A stretch of DNA of 64,000 nt, from contig NC_037092.1 in assembly GCF_002994745.2 (NCBI RefSeq), positions 23,833,001-23,897,000 on the forward strand. Direction: 5' to 3'. Source of the stretch: Rosa chinensis. Taxonomy: Eukaryota > Streptophyta > Magnoliopsida > Rosales > Rosaceae. Position 1 is the stretch's first letter. Every line of letters starts with the position of its first letter. A program made the position numbers and the translations under genes. The notes below the pieces were generated by a model that worked only from the letters and a program-made list of their open reading frames with translations, was not told the origin of the DNA and searched no databases. This document shows, one piece after another, positions 22,306 through 31,834 of the stretch.

Positions 22306-22584
22306 GATAACTCAAATTTTGTAATTCCCGTAACCACTGTAACGGTCACATTATATCACAATTATACAAATCATAAAAACTCTCATAATTCTAAATTATT
22401 CATAACTTCCAACATGCCCCCTTAATTTAGATTTACTCTATCATTAAAGTGACTCTTCAGCTTGTAGCCTTAGTCATCAATGATGTTGACAATTTCCTCT
22501 ATTGGATAGATAATCATTCTTCGATCCACACATTCTTCTGCATTCTGGTTGTTGCGAATTCTTTCTTCTTGCTCCATTTCCAAC

Positions 22585-22968
22585 TCAACTATATCGAATT
22601 GCATTTCTGTGATTACTAAGGTGGTCAACATGTTCTCGTAGAGAATCTCTTTCTGCAGTAAGCGTCGTCACTTTTTCCTTGAGCGCCATGAATTCATCAA
22701 AGTTGAAATCTACTACATAGATTTCTTTCCCCAACTGTAGATACTGCAAAGCAACAAAGACTGCTTAATTTTCAGCTTTTTTCTTGGTGGCTTTCCATGG
22801 TCCTTTGAAGATGGGATGCTTTACAACTTTGGTGTCAATTTCACACTTGTATCTGGGAACGTGAGAGGAGCCATCAATGGTTGTCGTGAAAACAAGTTCA
22901 GGCAAACTCAACTTCCTGACCGCTTCTTGAAACACTCTTTTGAGTGGAACAACAATTTTTGTTGGCAT
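22585..22968 (-). pseudogene. dsRNA-binding-domain-like protein with coiled coil, inside the LTR element
   Basis: From ATG 22968 the frame encodes 128 codons with one in-frame TAA (22765-22767). Residues about 8-80 follow the dsRBD plan: helix RVFQEAVRKL, strand ELVFTTTIDG, the signature SSHVPRYKCEID, strand VKHPIFKGPW, then KATKKKAEN and, after the stop, AVFVALQYL, matching the basic helix-2 start and AA..AL..L ending. A heptad-rich segment (ALKEKVTTLTAERDSLREHV) follows and probably forms a coiled coil. A dsRBD would bind structured RNA, here perhaps the element's own transcript. The fold assignment is by eye. The stop could be copy-specific. Confidence 0.6.
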
Positions 22969-24217
22969 CTTCACATGACTGCAAAAGAGAGCATTAGTAT
23001 TGAATAAACATAACAATATTAATCATGCATACAAATTCATTATGCATTCATGATGCATTTCTTCATTGGGCACCATTATGCCACAAGGGAGTGATTCGTC
23101 TAGGCATCTTTCTGCCTCCAGGGAGTATGCAATTTCATTTTGGCACATATGTGCCTCCTTCATTCAAGAACTTTAACCCTAACCTTCTTTCATTCTGGGA
23201 CTTTTACCCTACACATTCTCTTAGGGACAGTTACCCAACATCTATCTTCTTCGATGGACTTTTACCCTTCCATAAAGACCACATTGGTCTTTCATCCTTC
23301 TTCAATTCTTCTCCCTGTTTCACTTTCTTCTGACCTTTTCTCTTTACTCCCTCTCTCATACTTTCTCCTCTCTCTTTTTCATCTGCACTCTCATTTCGTT
23401 GCCCATCAGCAATACTTCGTACACCATAGATTTCTTCCACCACCTTGCAACAATAACCGCAACAACCAATGCCAACACACTATAAGATCGAGCCTTCGGC
23501 TCTAATACCACTTTGTTGCATAACAGCAAAAGTGCAAAATAAGAAAAATTAATTTTTGATCGAGTAGGGAGATATGATGCATGAATGACACACAAAATGG
23601 GAGATGTACAGTCCAAAGACATGTACAGAGCTCCTAGAGAGAGATATGGAGGAGACTCTCAAAATACCTGATAAAGGAATTCACTCTTATGATACTTCTA
23701 CAAAATACTCATCTACTCACTACTCAATTAGACTAGCCTACTTATATAGACTTACACTAGACAATGCCATAACTAAGGCAATTACAATAGATTCTGTAAC
23801 TCCCATAACCACCGTAACGGTCACATTATGTCACAATTATTCAAATCATATAAACTCTTATAATTCTAAATTATTCATAACTTCCAATACTGGAAATTAA
23901 AGCCGGTGACATGCATGGGTTGTGGAGGTGCTGCATCGATGGCAGCGTGGGTTGTGTTTTTTTAGTTTGCAATTTAAACAGTTACTGCATGTGTTAGGGA
24001 AGTGACTGGGTGTCAAGTACTGCATGCATATATATCTGTCGTCATATTTTTCATATATAACCATGAATTTGTATAATTGTAGAAACATGATTTAAGTAAA
24101 ACTAATCTTAGCCCATGGCCAAGGAAAGAATTTAAGAACATATACAATGAAGTTAAATACATGACAATAGACACAGGTGTAGAGATATAGAGAATGTTAT
24201 GGGGCAACTGAACATTA

Positions 24218-24504
24218 GGGCATCTCCAACAGAATACCTATTTTAAAAAAAATTGAAATTTAACAAATTTTGGGATAAGTTTTATCTCCAGCAGAATACC
24301 TATTTAAAAGCTAAATTTAGCTTTAGCTAAATATAGCTAGAGATGAGAGAGAAAATAACTTCACGTAAAATCCTCAACGTTTCAAAATTTAAATTAACTC
24401 AAGAATAGCTATCCTTGCTGGAGGACAACTCTCAAATTGGATAGATATATTTAACTTTTAGCAATTTTTAGCTATGTTTATAACAAACACTGTTGAAGAT
24501 GCTC
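24218..24504. mobile_element. PIF/Harbinger MITE, 287 bp
   Basis: Termini GGGCATCTCCAACAG and CTGTTGAAGATGCTC are inverted repeats, and TTA flanks both sides (24215-24217, 24505-24507). Same family and orientation as 28302-28579. Non-coding. Confidence 0.85.
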
Positions 24505-24738
24505 TTACATGACGACATTATACAGGACGTATATTTCGGGCTTGAAACCGTTTATTTTCAGTGTTTTACATAATAAATTAAGGATTAAACTTATTACAAG
24601 TATAGTTCAATTCCCTTTTTCTTTGTTGGGGGTATACGATCATTCAATATATAGTTCCATAATTTGACACAAACATCAGTCACTTGTAGCATATTAAAGC
24701 AGATAGAGCAGATAGACCGTACGTAGCATAGTGATCAA

Positions 24739-25191
24739 TCATGCATAATTGCACATCCCCAAAACACAAAACTCCCCTTTCTTGCACTTCTGGTTGCATC
24801 CACCGCAATGCTTTTCGTCAAACGATGCATTCACGCATTTTCCCCTGCAGCAAATCTCAGTGTACTTGCACTTGTACCCGCACATCCCGCAATTCAATCT
24901 ATCCGTCTTCAAATTCACACACTTCTTCTTGCAGCAGTCAGACCCCGGGCTCTTCTTCAGACGACAAACCCTAGGTAACTTGTCGCAAGTCACGCTCGCC
25001 AACGGGTTCTGCTGGGTCAGGAAGCGGCTTACCCCTCTCAAAGAAGTTGTTGCTTCTTGCATTTCAGACACTGTTGATTCGGTATTTTGAATTTGCATTT
25101 CTTCATTGTTGTAATCGTCTAGATATTCAGCTGAAACAATGGCCATTGTTGCTAGGAGTACTATAAAGGAGACGTTCATCAACTTCATCAT
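24739..25191 (-). CDS. STIG1-like secreted cysteine-rich protein
   Basis: This single-exon gene encodes 150 residues. Residues 1-21 form a classic signal peptide (hydrophobic VSFIVLLATMAIVSA), then comes an acidic/polar spacer (about 22-65), then a C-terminal domain with 16 cysteines from residue 69 to 147, including CC pairs and two NCGMC/HCGGC-type motifs. That is the stigma-specific STIG1 family architecture and length. Family members are apoplastic; tomato LeSTIG1 acts in pollen tube growth and Arabidopsis GRI in cell-death signalling. I cannot say which role this member has. The frame is intact, the ATG at 25191 directly precedes the signal peptide, and a TATA box lies about 95 bp upstream. 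It is one of the few ordinary genes here. Confidence 0.93.
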   Translation of the reverse strand: MMKLMNVSFIVLLATMAIVSAEYLDDYNNEEMQIQNTESTVSEMQEATTSLRGVSRFLTQQNPLASVTCDKLPRVCRLKKSPGSDCCKKKCVNLKTDRLNCGMCGYKCKYTEICCRGKCVNASFDEKHCGGCNQKCKKGEFCVLGMCNYA

Positions 25192-25280
25192 GGCTGTAAT
25201 GGGATGGGAAATGGTAATGCTTTGTAGGGAGAGATGAGATTATAGCTAGGAGTAGTAGTACTAAGGTTGAATATGACATG

Positions 25281-25292
25281 GGGTTTTATAGG
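25281..25292 (-). promoter_or_regulatory. TATA box of the STIG1-like gene
   Basis: The minus strand reads CCTATAAAACCC about 95 bp upstream of the ATG at 25191, a good plant TATA element at suitable distance for a short leader. Confidence 0.65.
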
Positions 25293-25329
25293 AAGAGTTG
25301 GGGACGTTGACAATAGGAAACTTGATGTA

Positions 25330-26003
25330 CAAGTTTTGCTTTATCTGTGTGGTGGTCTAGATTCATTACACTACTTACATATTACTGTATATGTTTGATC
25401 TTACAAGAAGCGAAATCACTTGATTGGGCACAGAGAAAAGTTGGGATAGCTTATTCCTCAATTTAGTCAACTTCTTTTACTCTTTCATCTTTGCTTTCAT
25501 TTACCTCGATTTAGGTCTTTACCCATTCTCTGAAGTCTTAACACCACCTTTCTCATATATATCACTTTTCTTATCTTCATCCAGTTCTTTGACCCCCAAC
25601 AATTTCTCAACACTCGCAGCTTCACTGGCCGGATTCCTCTGGCCTGTTAGTTTCATTTGCTACTATTTCGGTGCCATTAGGCACGTGTTTCATCACCCAT
25701 TATAAAAGTCTACATTTTTGCATATATGGTGAGATTTTATGATTCTAATGGTTAAGAATGTTGACATTTACACAGCCAAACTAGCTATTTGAGTTTGAAG
25801 ACTCTCTTCTGCCAATTGTTTCTCTATATCTCAGTAAAAATATTATATCACACAGGCAAGCTTCCTAATAATGGGTCATTTTCAACTCTCCAATCTGAGG
25901 GCTACGTTATATTGTGATCCCCTAACAAATGGTAACAGCTAGCAAGATTTGAAGTTTTAAGTGATTGCGGGTACTTGGTTAAAACTACCCTTTCTTTGAA
26001 AGT
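25330..26003. other. Intergenic, one unsupported ORF
   Basis: A 93-codon plus-strand frame (25424-25705) is hydrophobic and serine-rich but has no recognisable domain or supporting signals. The rest is AT-rich with nothing recognised. Confidence 0.3.
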
Positions 26004-26013
26004 AAAGGTGACA

Positions 26014-26294
26014 TATTTACTGTGAAGCAAATGGTGTTACAAATAGGCTTGCACATCTTGCTAGTAGTTATTCCGTTGATGATGTTTGGTTAGGAGAGAC
26101 ACCTGCTATTATACAGGATGTTCTCTATGAGGATTATTGTCATTGTTTATCTGTAGCTCGGGTATAGGTGATATGTCCCCCCCCCGATGCAAAATTTTAC
26201 TATTAATATAATAAATGGAACCAGACATGGGGCTGAGTCTCTCACCTAGGCTGGATTCCAAACCCCTTTCCAAAGAAAAAAAAAAAAAAAAAAG
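26014..26294 (+). mobile_element. Very short 5'-truncated LINE with 10-bp TSD
   Basis: AAAGGTGACA flanks the insert (26004-26013 and 26292-26301) and an A-run precedes the right copy. The sequence encodes only the last residues of a LINE RNase H domain (ANGVTNRLAHLASSY, then WLGETPAIIQDVLYED) and a 3'UTR with a run of C. The same family is at 48101-48895 in the opposite strand. Confidence 0.85.
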
Positions 26295-26301
26295 GTGACA
26301 A

Positions 26302-27190
26302 AATGATATCAGAAAGACAAGGTGATTCATATACACATTTCCTGGGACGGTGGAATACACGTTTCCTTATAATTGTAGAAAGGGAACAAAAAAGTCACTC
26401 AGGGTAACTTTGAAAATATCAGTGACTGCGTGTTGATGAGTAAAGAAGCAACAAATGGAAACTGTGTACCTTCCCTCCCTATCTGCTTTGTTACCATATG
26501 GATACGATATACATGTGTGTGTTGTGTGTGTGTGTAATATTTCTAGAAAGCTATCATATTTTATGTCACGAAGTAAACGCAAAAAGTACAAAATTGTTTC
26601 TTGGAATAGTTCAATGTATATGACTTCTTCTCACTTAGGATTTGTTGGTATTGCATTGGAGAAAAGTCAGTATTTTAATCTTCACAAGAAATAGCGGACA
26701 AGTGAGTTCCCCATCAATAAAATCCCTTCATTCGTACTTAAGAAATGAGTGTAAAGTATACTTAAATTTATCGAACTTAGTTGACTGATCGTCCAAGTCC
26801 TAATTCACTGTTGTTGTCATTTGTTGTGTTATATACTTATATAGAATTTTACATATATTGATCTTTAACCATTTTATTGAAGAATCAGATTAAATCAGCA
26901 GATATTATGGTGAAACATTGGTTGTATATGCCTATTTTATGCATTTATGCACAGTCGATTGATGAATGTACGCGCTTCTTGAATATTGTTGTTAGCTGTT
27001 TATTGTTTCAAAATGGGAGATCTAATTAATAACGATAATTTTTTCGATCAACCTCAATAATATACCGTACACGTAAGCTCATCAAGCACAAGCTTTATTC
27101 CAAACCATTCATACATCTAATATACGAGGTGCAATGGCAAACCAAAAAAATCTTAAAAAACCCATCACGTACTCCCATGCATCCATGTCG
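26302..27190. other. Intergenic, nothing recognised
   Basis: AT-rich sequence with a GTGTGT microsatellite near 26515. The frames at 26367-26694 overlap on both strands and look random. Confidence 0.35.
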
Positions 27191-27195
27191 GAACC

Positions 27196-27927
27196 TTATT
27201 CATTACTAATCGGAGACTCATCTGAGCTTCCATAATCATTGACTTGTGCTGGAATTGGCTCCTCCACGATTTCATCTTTGTTGATATACAGGTTATTTGA
27301 GGTGTTGACATCTTTCTGCTCCTGATCGTCCTCATCTGTAATAGTATCACCTTCAGGTATGAGATTGATCTGTGGACCACTTCCTGTACCAAGACCTGGC
27401 AATACGGGTCCAGAAGCACATCGACTGTTGAAACAAACAAACAAAACCGTAAGCAATAAAATCTAACATTCAACATGCGTGCATTGACTAGTAGAAGAAC
27501 TATCGATAATTTCATTTCTGCAGAAACTGTATTCCATTTAGAATAAATAGTAGGGTTTCTAAATGATCAAGAGACTTGCTCAGATCTTGGTATTAAATCC
27601 AAAGGCTAGGTGGCCAGAAATTCTCTAATCACTCCGGATCACCTAATAACTAGGTGAACGGAACCGTTTGAGAAATTATTGTCATGCAGTAATATTTCAC
27701 TGCAAGATAGTAATCTTCGATGGATATATTATGGTCTTTTTAAGACTAAATAACTGCATTGTGGACGATCAACCTGCAATTTTGTACTGAAAAACGAAAC
27801 AAAACCAAAATCCAAATATAAGAATTCTGTACTGAAAAACTTACACAGGAGTAATTCTCCATTGCATGGTGTTCAGTATGGGTACTCGAGGCATGAGCTT
27901 AGACATGAAGGCTCTAACAACAGCCAT
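27196..27927 (-). CDS. Small protein of an unrecognised family, member 1 (two exons)
   Basis: Exon 1 is 27845-27927 (ATG at 27927, donor GTAAGT) and exon 2 is 27196-27424 (acceptor CAACAG); together they make an intact 103-residue frame. The N-terminus (MAVVRAFMSKLMPRVPILN) is basic and amphipathic rather than a typical signal peptide. Exon 2 opens with RCASGPVLPGLGTGSGPQIN, followed by an acidic, Ser/Asn-rich tail (about residues 50-103) that looks disordered. Members 2 and 3 (34167 and 44096) share the start, the phase-2 intron position, the Cys just after the junction, and the TGSxPxIN motif. The function is unknown. A precursor of a signalling peptide or an organelle-targeted peptide are possibilities, both inference. 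The exon structure is my manual prediction. Confidence 0.72.
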
Positions 27928-28029
27928 TGAAACTATAAAAGAAACTTTTGTATTGTTTTTTTTTTTTTTCTGTAGAAGTCAAAATCTTCAAGATCTTTGT
28001 GTGGCATATAATGGAAACGGAACTAGAAG

Positions 28030-28038
28030 ATTTATAGG
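28030..28038 (-). promoter_or_regulatory. TATA box of small-protein gene 1
   Basis: The minus strand reads CCTATAAAT about 105 bp upstream of ATG 27927. The same CTATAAAT element stands at a similar distance before members 2 and 3. Confidence 0.6.
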
Positions 28039-28301
28039 CTACTAGTTGCAACAATGGTCCACTTGTATGTCTAATTAGTTGAATAATAAGACAGAAGTAA
28101 ATAATGTTTAGTTTTGATGAAGATGGTGAAAGGTAGAAGATGAAGAAGAAGCAAGAAAACGAAGAAAGCTACTGATATTTCTCTGTTTTGTTACAAAGGT
28201 CTAATCCTATTTATACTCTACTGTTGACCTTGCTTCTGTTGACTGTTGACTTTGGCTCATATTATTCTTCATCTTATCAAATAAAACTAAACTATCACTT
28301 A

Positions 28302-28579
28302 GAGCATCTCCAACAGAGTACTTATTTCAAAAAAAATTTGAAATTTAACTACTTTTAGACTAAGTTTGATCTCCAGCAGACTAGCTAAACAAAAGCTAAA
28401 TTTAGCTTTAGCTAAAAGACCTAGCTATATTTAGCTAGAGAGGAGAGAGAATTTAACTAAAAGTTAAATTTAACTTGAGATTTAGGTATTTGCTGGAGCA
28501 TAACTCAATATTCAACTAGCTATATTCTAATTTTAGCTACTTTTAGCTATCAAGATAGCTATCACTGTTGGAGATGCTC
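28302..28579. mobile_element. PIF/Harbinger MITE, 278 bp
   Basis: Termini GAGCATCTCCAACAG and CTGTTGGAGATGCTC are perfect inverted repeats, flanked by TTA (28299-28301, 28580-28582). It lies about 270 bp upstream of the TATA box of small-protein gene 1 and could influence it. Non-coding. Confidence 0.88.
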
Positions 28580-28740
28580 TTAGTCATTGTCTTAAACTCG
28601 AGACTGACTGAGAACCCGTTTGGCAACTGCTAAAGCACTTTTGCTAGAAGCAGAAATAAATTACTTTTAAGACTACCTAGAAAATTGCTTCTATGGCCGA
28701 GAAAGTACGTACTTTTATATATATATATATATATATATAT

Positions 28741-28954
28741 TGTTAAAGGAAAAACATATTGTGTGCCTTCGTCAAAGTGATTGACGGAGAGGGAATCAAG
28801 CAATTACCGATTAACATCAATCAGCATGGATTACGAACCAATCAGTAGTTAATGTCATCATTGTAATTGTTCTTTCCATTGTAATTCTCTCCTTATATAA
28901 AGGGGTTATGAAATGAAATGAGTAGACCAATTCCAATCTATTTTTACTTTTACA
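28741..28954 (+). repeat. Copia 5' LTR
   Basis: 214 bp with TG..CA ends and a TATATAAAG promoter-like element near 28894; identical to 31550-31763 as far as I can read. Confidence 0.95.
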
Positions 28955-29059
28955 CGTTATCAGCACGCTCAGAGCCAATACCCAACAATTATACGCTATT
29001 TGGAAACCTTGACAGGCGATCTCTTTTCCGCTTAATTAGCGGACTGTCACTTTGATGAG

Positions 29060-31354
29060 ACAGTCTTCCCGTCGTTAGGGGGAGATAGGAAAAAGGATTT
29101 TCCAAGGGAACGACAGGAATTGTCGTGGTTTGTTCTCACTCTGTCTCATTTTGATCCCCGCACTTCACAAAGTGAAAGTGAAGTGAAAAGAATAATCGAT
29201 CTTCAGAACGTAGCAGATTCGATGCCTGATACGTTTACTGATATCGCAAAAGTGACGAGATCACATATACCAGCTGCAAATGTGCCTGCAAGGTTAGAAG
29301 TCCCCAACAAGGGGCACGGTGCCGCAGATAGAGGCACTGCAACCGCACTTAGTGGAGGTGTGGTTGAGGCCGTGGCTCCCAAAGGAAGAGGGGGAGGCCA
29401 CTTGGTTCGATTGACACTCACCCAAGGAAGAAGAGGGTGAGTATGGCACAAACCAATCATCAATGTATAGAATCCCTCTCATGAGATTGTCTCTGATTAT
29501 AGTTATGTCCATGAATCAATACTGGAGGACGTTCGGATGTTTGAAATGATTCCAGAGAACAAAGAAATCTCAAAGGATTACGAGAGTACGTATGAGTTGA
29601 TAGAAAGATCTTCCATACACATTGATGATATATACTGTTGCTCAAGGAATCATAGAGCACGATGATATCGAACCACGCTCTGTTGAAAAATGTCAACAAA
29701 GAGCAGATTGGCCTAAATGGAAAGAATCAATCCAGGTAGAATTAGATTCTCTGACAAAGAGACAGGTATTTGGTCAGGTAGTGCTAACCCCACCAAGTGT
29801 AAAGCCTGTAGGACATAAATTGGTCTTTGTCAGAAAGCGTAATGAGAAGAATGAAGTCCTGAGGTACAAGGCTCACCTTGTGGCGCAAGGTTTCTCACAA
29901 CGCCCTGGAATTGACTACGAGGAGACATTCTCTCCCGTAATGGACGTTATAACGTTCCGCTACTTAGTTAGCTTAGTAATTTCGGAAGGACTGGAAATGC
30001 AGCTCATGGATGTGGTTACTGCATATCTCTATGGGGATCTAGATTCAGAGATATATATGAAAAGTGCCTAATGGCCTCACATTACCCAAGTCAAGTGACT
30101 CTAAACCACAGAGTGCATTTGAAATTAAGTTGAAACGCTCACTTTACGGATTGAAACAATCTAGACGGATGTGGTATACCCGTCTAAATGACTACTTGAT
30201 TGGGAAGGGATATAAGAACAATGAATTATGCCCATGCGTATTCATAAAGAAAACAAGTTCCGGATTTGCAAATTGTAGTAGTATATATCATAACTGGTAC
30301 TCTTGATGAAATAAGAGAAACCGCGAGCTACTTGAAATCCGAATTTGAGATGAAGGATCTTGGGAAAAGTCGATTCTATCTAGGTCTTGAACTAGAACAC
30401 CGAGTTTGTGGAATATTAATCCACCAGTCTGCATATGTCCAAAAGTCAGGCGATATAACATGGACAAAGCACATCCTGCTAGCACTCCCATGATCGGTCG
30501 AAGTTTGGATGCAAGGAAAGATCCATTTCATCCAAAGGAAGATGACGAACAAGTGTTGGGAGCTGAAATTCCCTATCTAAGTGCAATAGGCGCATTATTG
30601 TACTTAGTCCAATTTACTCGACCAGACATTGCATTCTCAGTGAACTTGTTAGCTGGATTTAGCTCAGCGCCAACACAGCGTCACTGGAATGGTATCTAGA
30701 ACATTTTCGATACCTAAAAGGAACCATTGACTTGGGACTGTTCTTTCCCTACAGAGAGACAAGAGGAAACGCAGATGGAACTGCAATCCCTAAAGGAAAT
30801 GTTGATGGCGAAAACGCCACTCACTACACTAAAACGCCAAATGACGTTTTGGTCGGTTTTGCTGATGCTGGATACATATCTGACCCACATATCATTCCCA
30901 AACTGGTTATGTATTTACCAATGGGAACACAGCAATATCTTGGAGATCAACCAAGCAAACATTTGTGGCTACCTCCTCGAACCACTCAGAGATCATTGTT
31001 CTACATGAGGCAGTTCTTGAGTGTGTATGGTTAAGAACTATCATTGCACATATTCGAGGGACTAGTGGTTTGAGTTCTACCACTGAAGAGCCTACTTGCA
31101 TTTACGAACACAATGCAGCTTGCATCGAACAGATGAAGCTAGGTTATATTAAGGGTGATAACACAAAACACATATCGTCAAAATTTTCCTACAATCAGCA
31201 ACAACAGACTCTCCTCAAGATTCAAATGAATCAAGTAAGGTCTGAGGAGAATGTGGCAGATTTGTTCACCAAATCATTGCCTAAGGACACATTTGAGAAA
31301 CATGTGAAAAGCATAGGAATGCGAAGACTTTTCAAGCTCCCTAGATTAATGTAA
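29060..31354 (+). pseudogene. Copia pol remnant (integrase tail, RT, RNase H)
   Basis: Positions 29060-29330 encode the integrase C-terminal region (FPSLGGDRKKDF, then LSHFDPRTSQSESEVKRI). RT follows at 29640-30700 in broken frames: HKLVFVRKRNEKNEV, RYKAHLVAQGFSQRPGIDY, LKRSLYGLKQS. Where the catalytic YVDD box should be, the sequence gives YIIT, so the active site is lost. RNase H follows to 31354 (ATSSNHSEIIVLHEA, HISSKFSY, ENVADLFTKSLPKD). Several frameshifts separate the parts. This copy cannot mobilise itself. Confidence 0.88.
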
Positions 31355-31549
31355 GTATCAGGGGGAGGTGTAGACGTCAGGGGGAGTCTAACACACACAT
31401 GTCATACTCAAATGTAAAAGGTGCGTTGTGCTCTTTTCCTTCGACCAAGGTGTATTTTTGTCCCACAGGGTTTTTATTGTTACTTGGCAAGGTTTTTAGT
31501 GAGGCAACAACTCATGCACCATTTCGTCTTTGACTTGGCACAAGGGGAG

Positions 31550-31759
31550 TGTTAAAGGAAAAACATATTGTGTGCCTTCGTCAAAGTGATTGACGGAGAG
31601 GGAATCAAGCAATTACCGATTAACATCAATCAGCATGGATTACGAACCAATCAGTAGTTAATGTCATCATTGTAATTGTTCTTTCCATTGTAATTCTCTC
31701 CTTATATAAAGGGGTTATGAAATGAAATGAGTAGACCAATTCCAATCTATTTTTACTTT

Positions 31760-31763
<4 letters not shown>
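31550..31763 (+). repeat. Copia 3' LTR
   Basis: Follows the purine tract CAAGGGGAG directly and ends at TTTTACA before a TA repeat. Confidence 0.95.
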
Positions 31764-31796
<33 letters not shown>

Positions 31797-31834
31797 CGTA
31801 CGTCATTTCTAACCATTGCCAAACAAGCTATTAG

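Larger units (their letters stand above)
21979..23889 (-). mobile_element. Small non-autonomous LTR retrotransposon, 1.9 kb, minus strand
   Basis: LTRs at 21979-22414 and 23515-23889 start TGTTG and end CCAACA or CCAATA. The TSD CTGGA flanks the element (21974-21978, 23890-23894). On the minus strand the primer-binding site next to the right LTR reads TGGTATTAGAGCC (initiator-Met tRNA type, one mismatch) and the polypurine tract TTAAGGGGGCA abuts the left LTR. The ~1.1-kb interior has no gag, protease, RT or integrase, only the short ORF described separately. It is therefore a LARD/TRIM-like element needing helper proteins. Confidence 0.88.
28741..31763 (+). mobile_element. Copia retrotransposon, internally deleted, with identical LTRs (3023 bp)
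   Basis: LTRs at 28741-28954 and 31550-31763 are each 214 bp, start TGTTAAAGG, end TTTTACA, and appear identical base for base. The polypurine tract CAAGGGGAG precedes the right LTR. The target is a TA microsatellite (TATAT on both sides). After the left LTR comes TTATCAGCACGCTCAGAGCC, not the usual TGGTATCAGAGC site. Gag, protease and the integrase core are missing; the interior starts in the integrase tail and continues through a frame-broken RT and RNase H. Identical LTRs imply a recent insertion despite the dead pol. Confidence 0.95.

Noticed and set aside
25424..25705. 93-codon plus-strand ORF
   Set aside because: Hydrophobic/serine-rich composition but no homology I recognise, no TATA or leader signals and no paralog.
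29203..29512. Minus-strand ORFs opposite the Copia interior
   Set aside because: Antisense shadows of the integrase-tail coding sequence.
28615..31834. Possible older MITE around the Copia insertion (CCGTTTGGCAACTG at left, ATTGCCAAACAAGC at right)
   Set aside because: The inverted ends are suggestive, but no TSD could be found and the middle is only TA repeat, so I did not annotate it.
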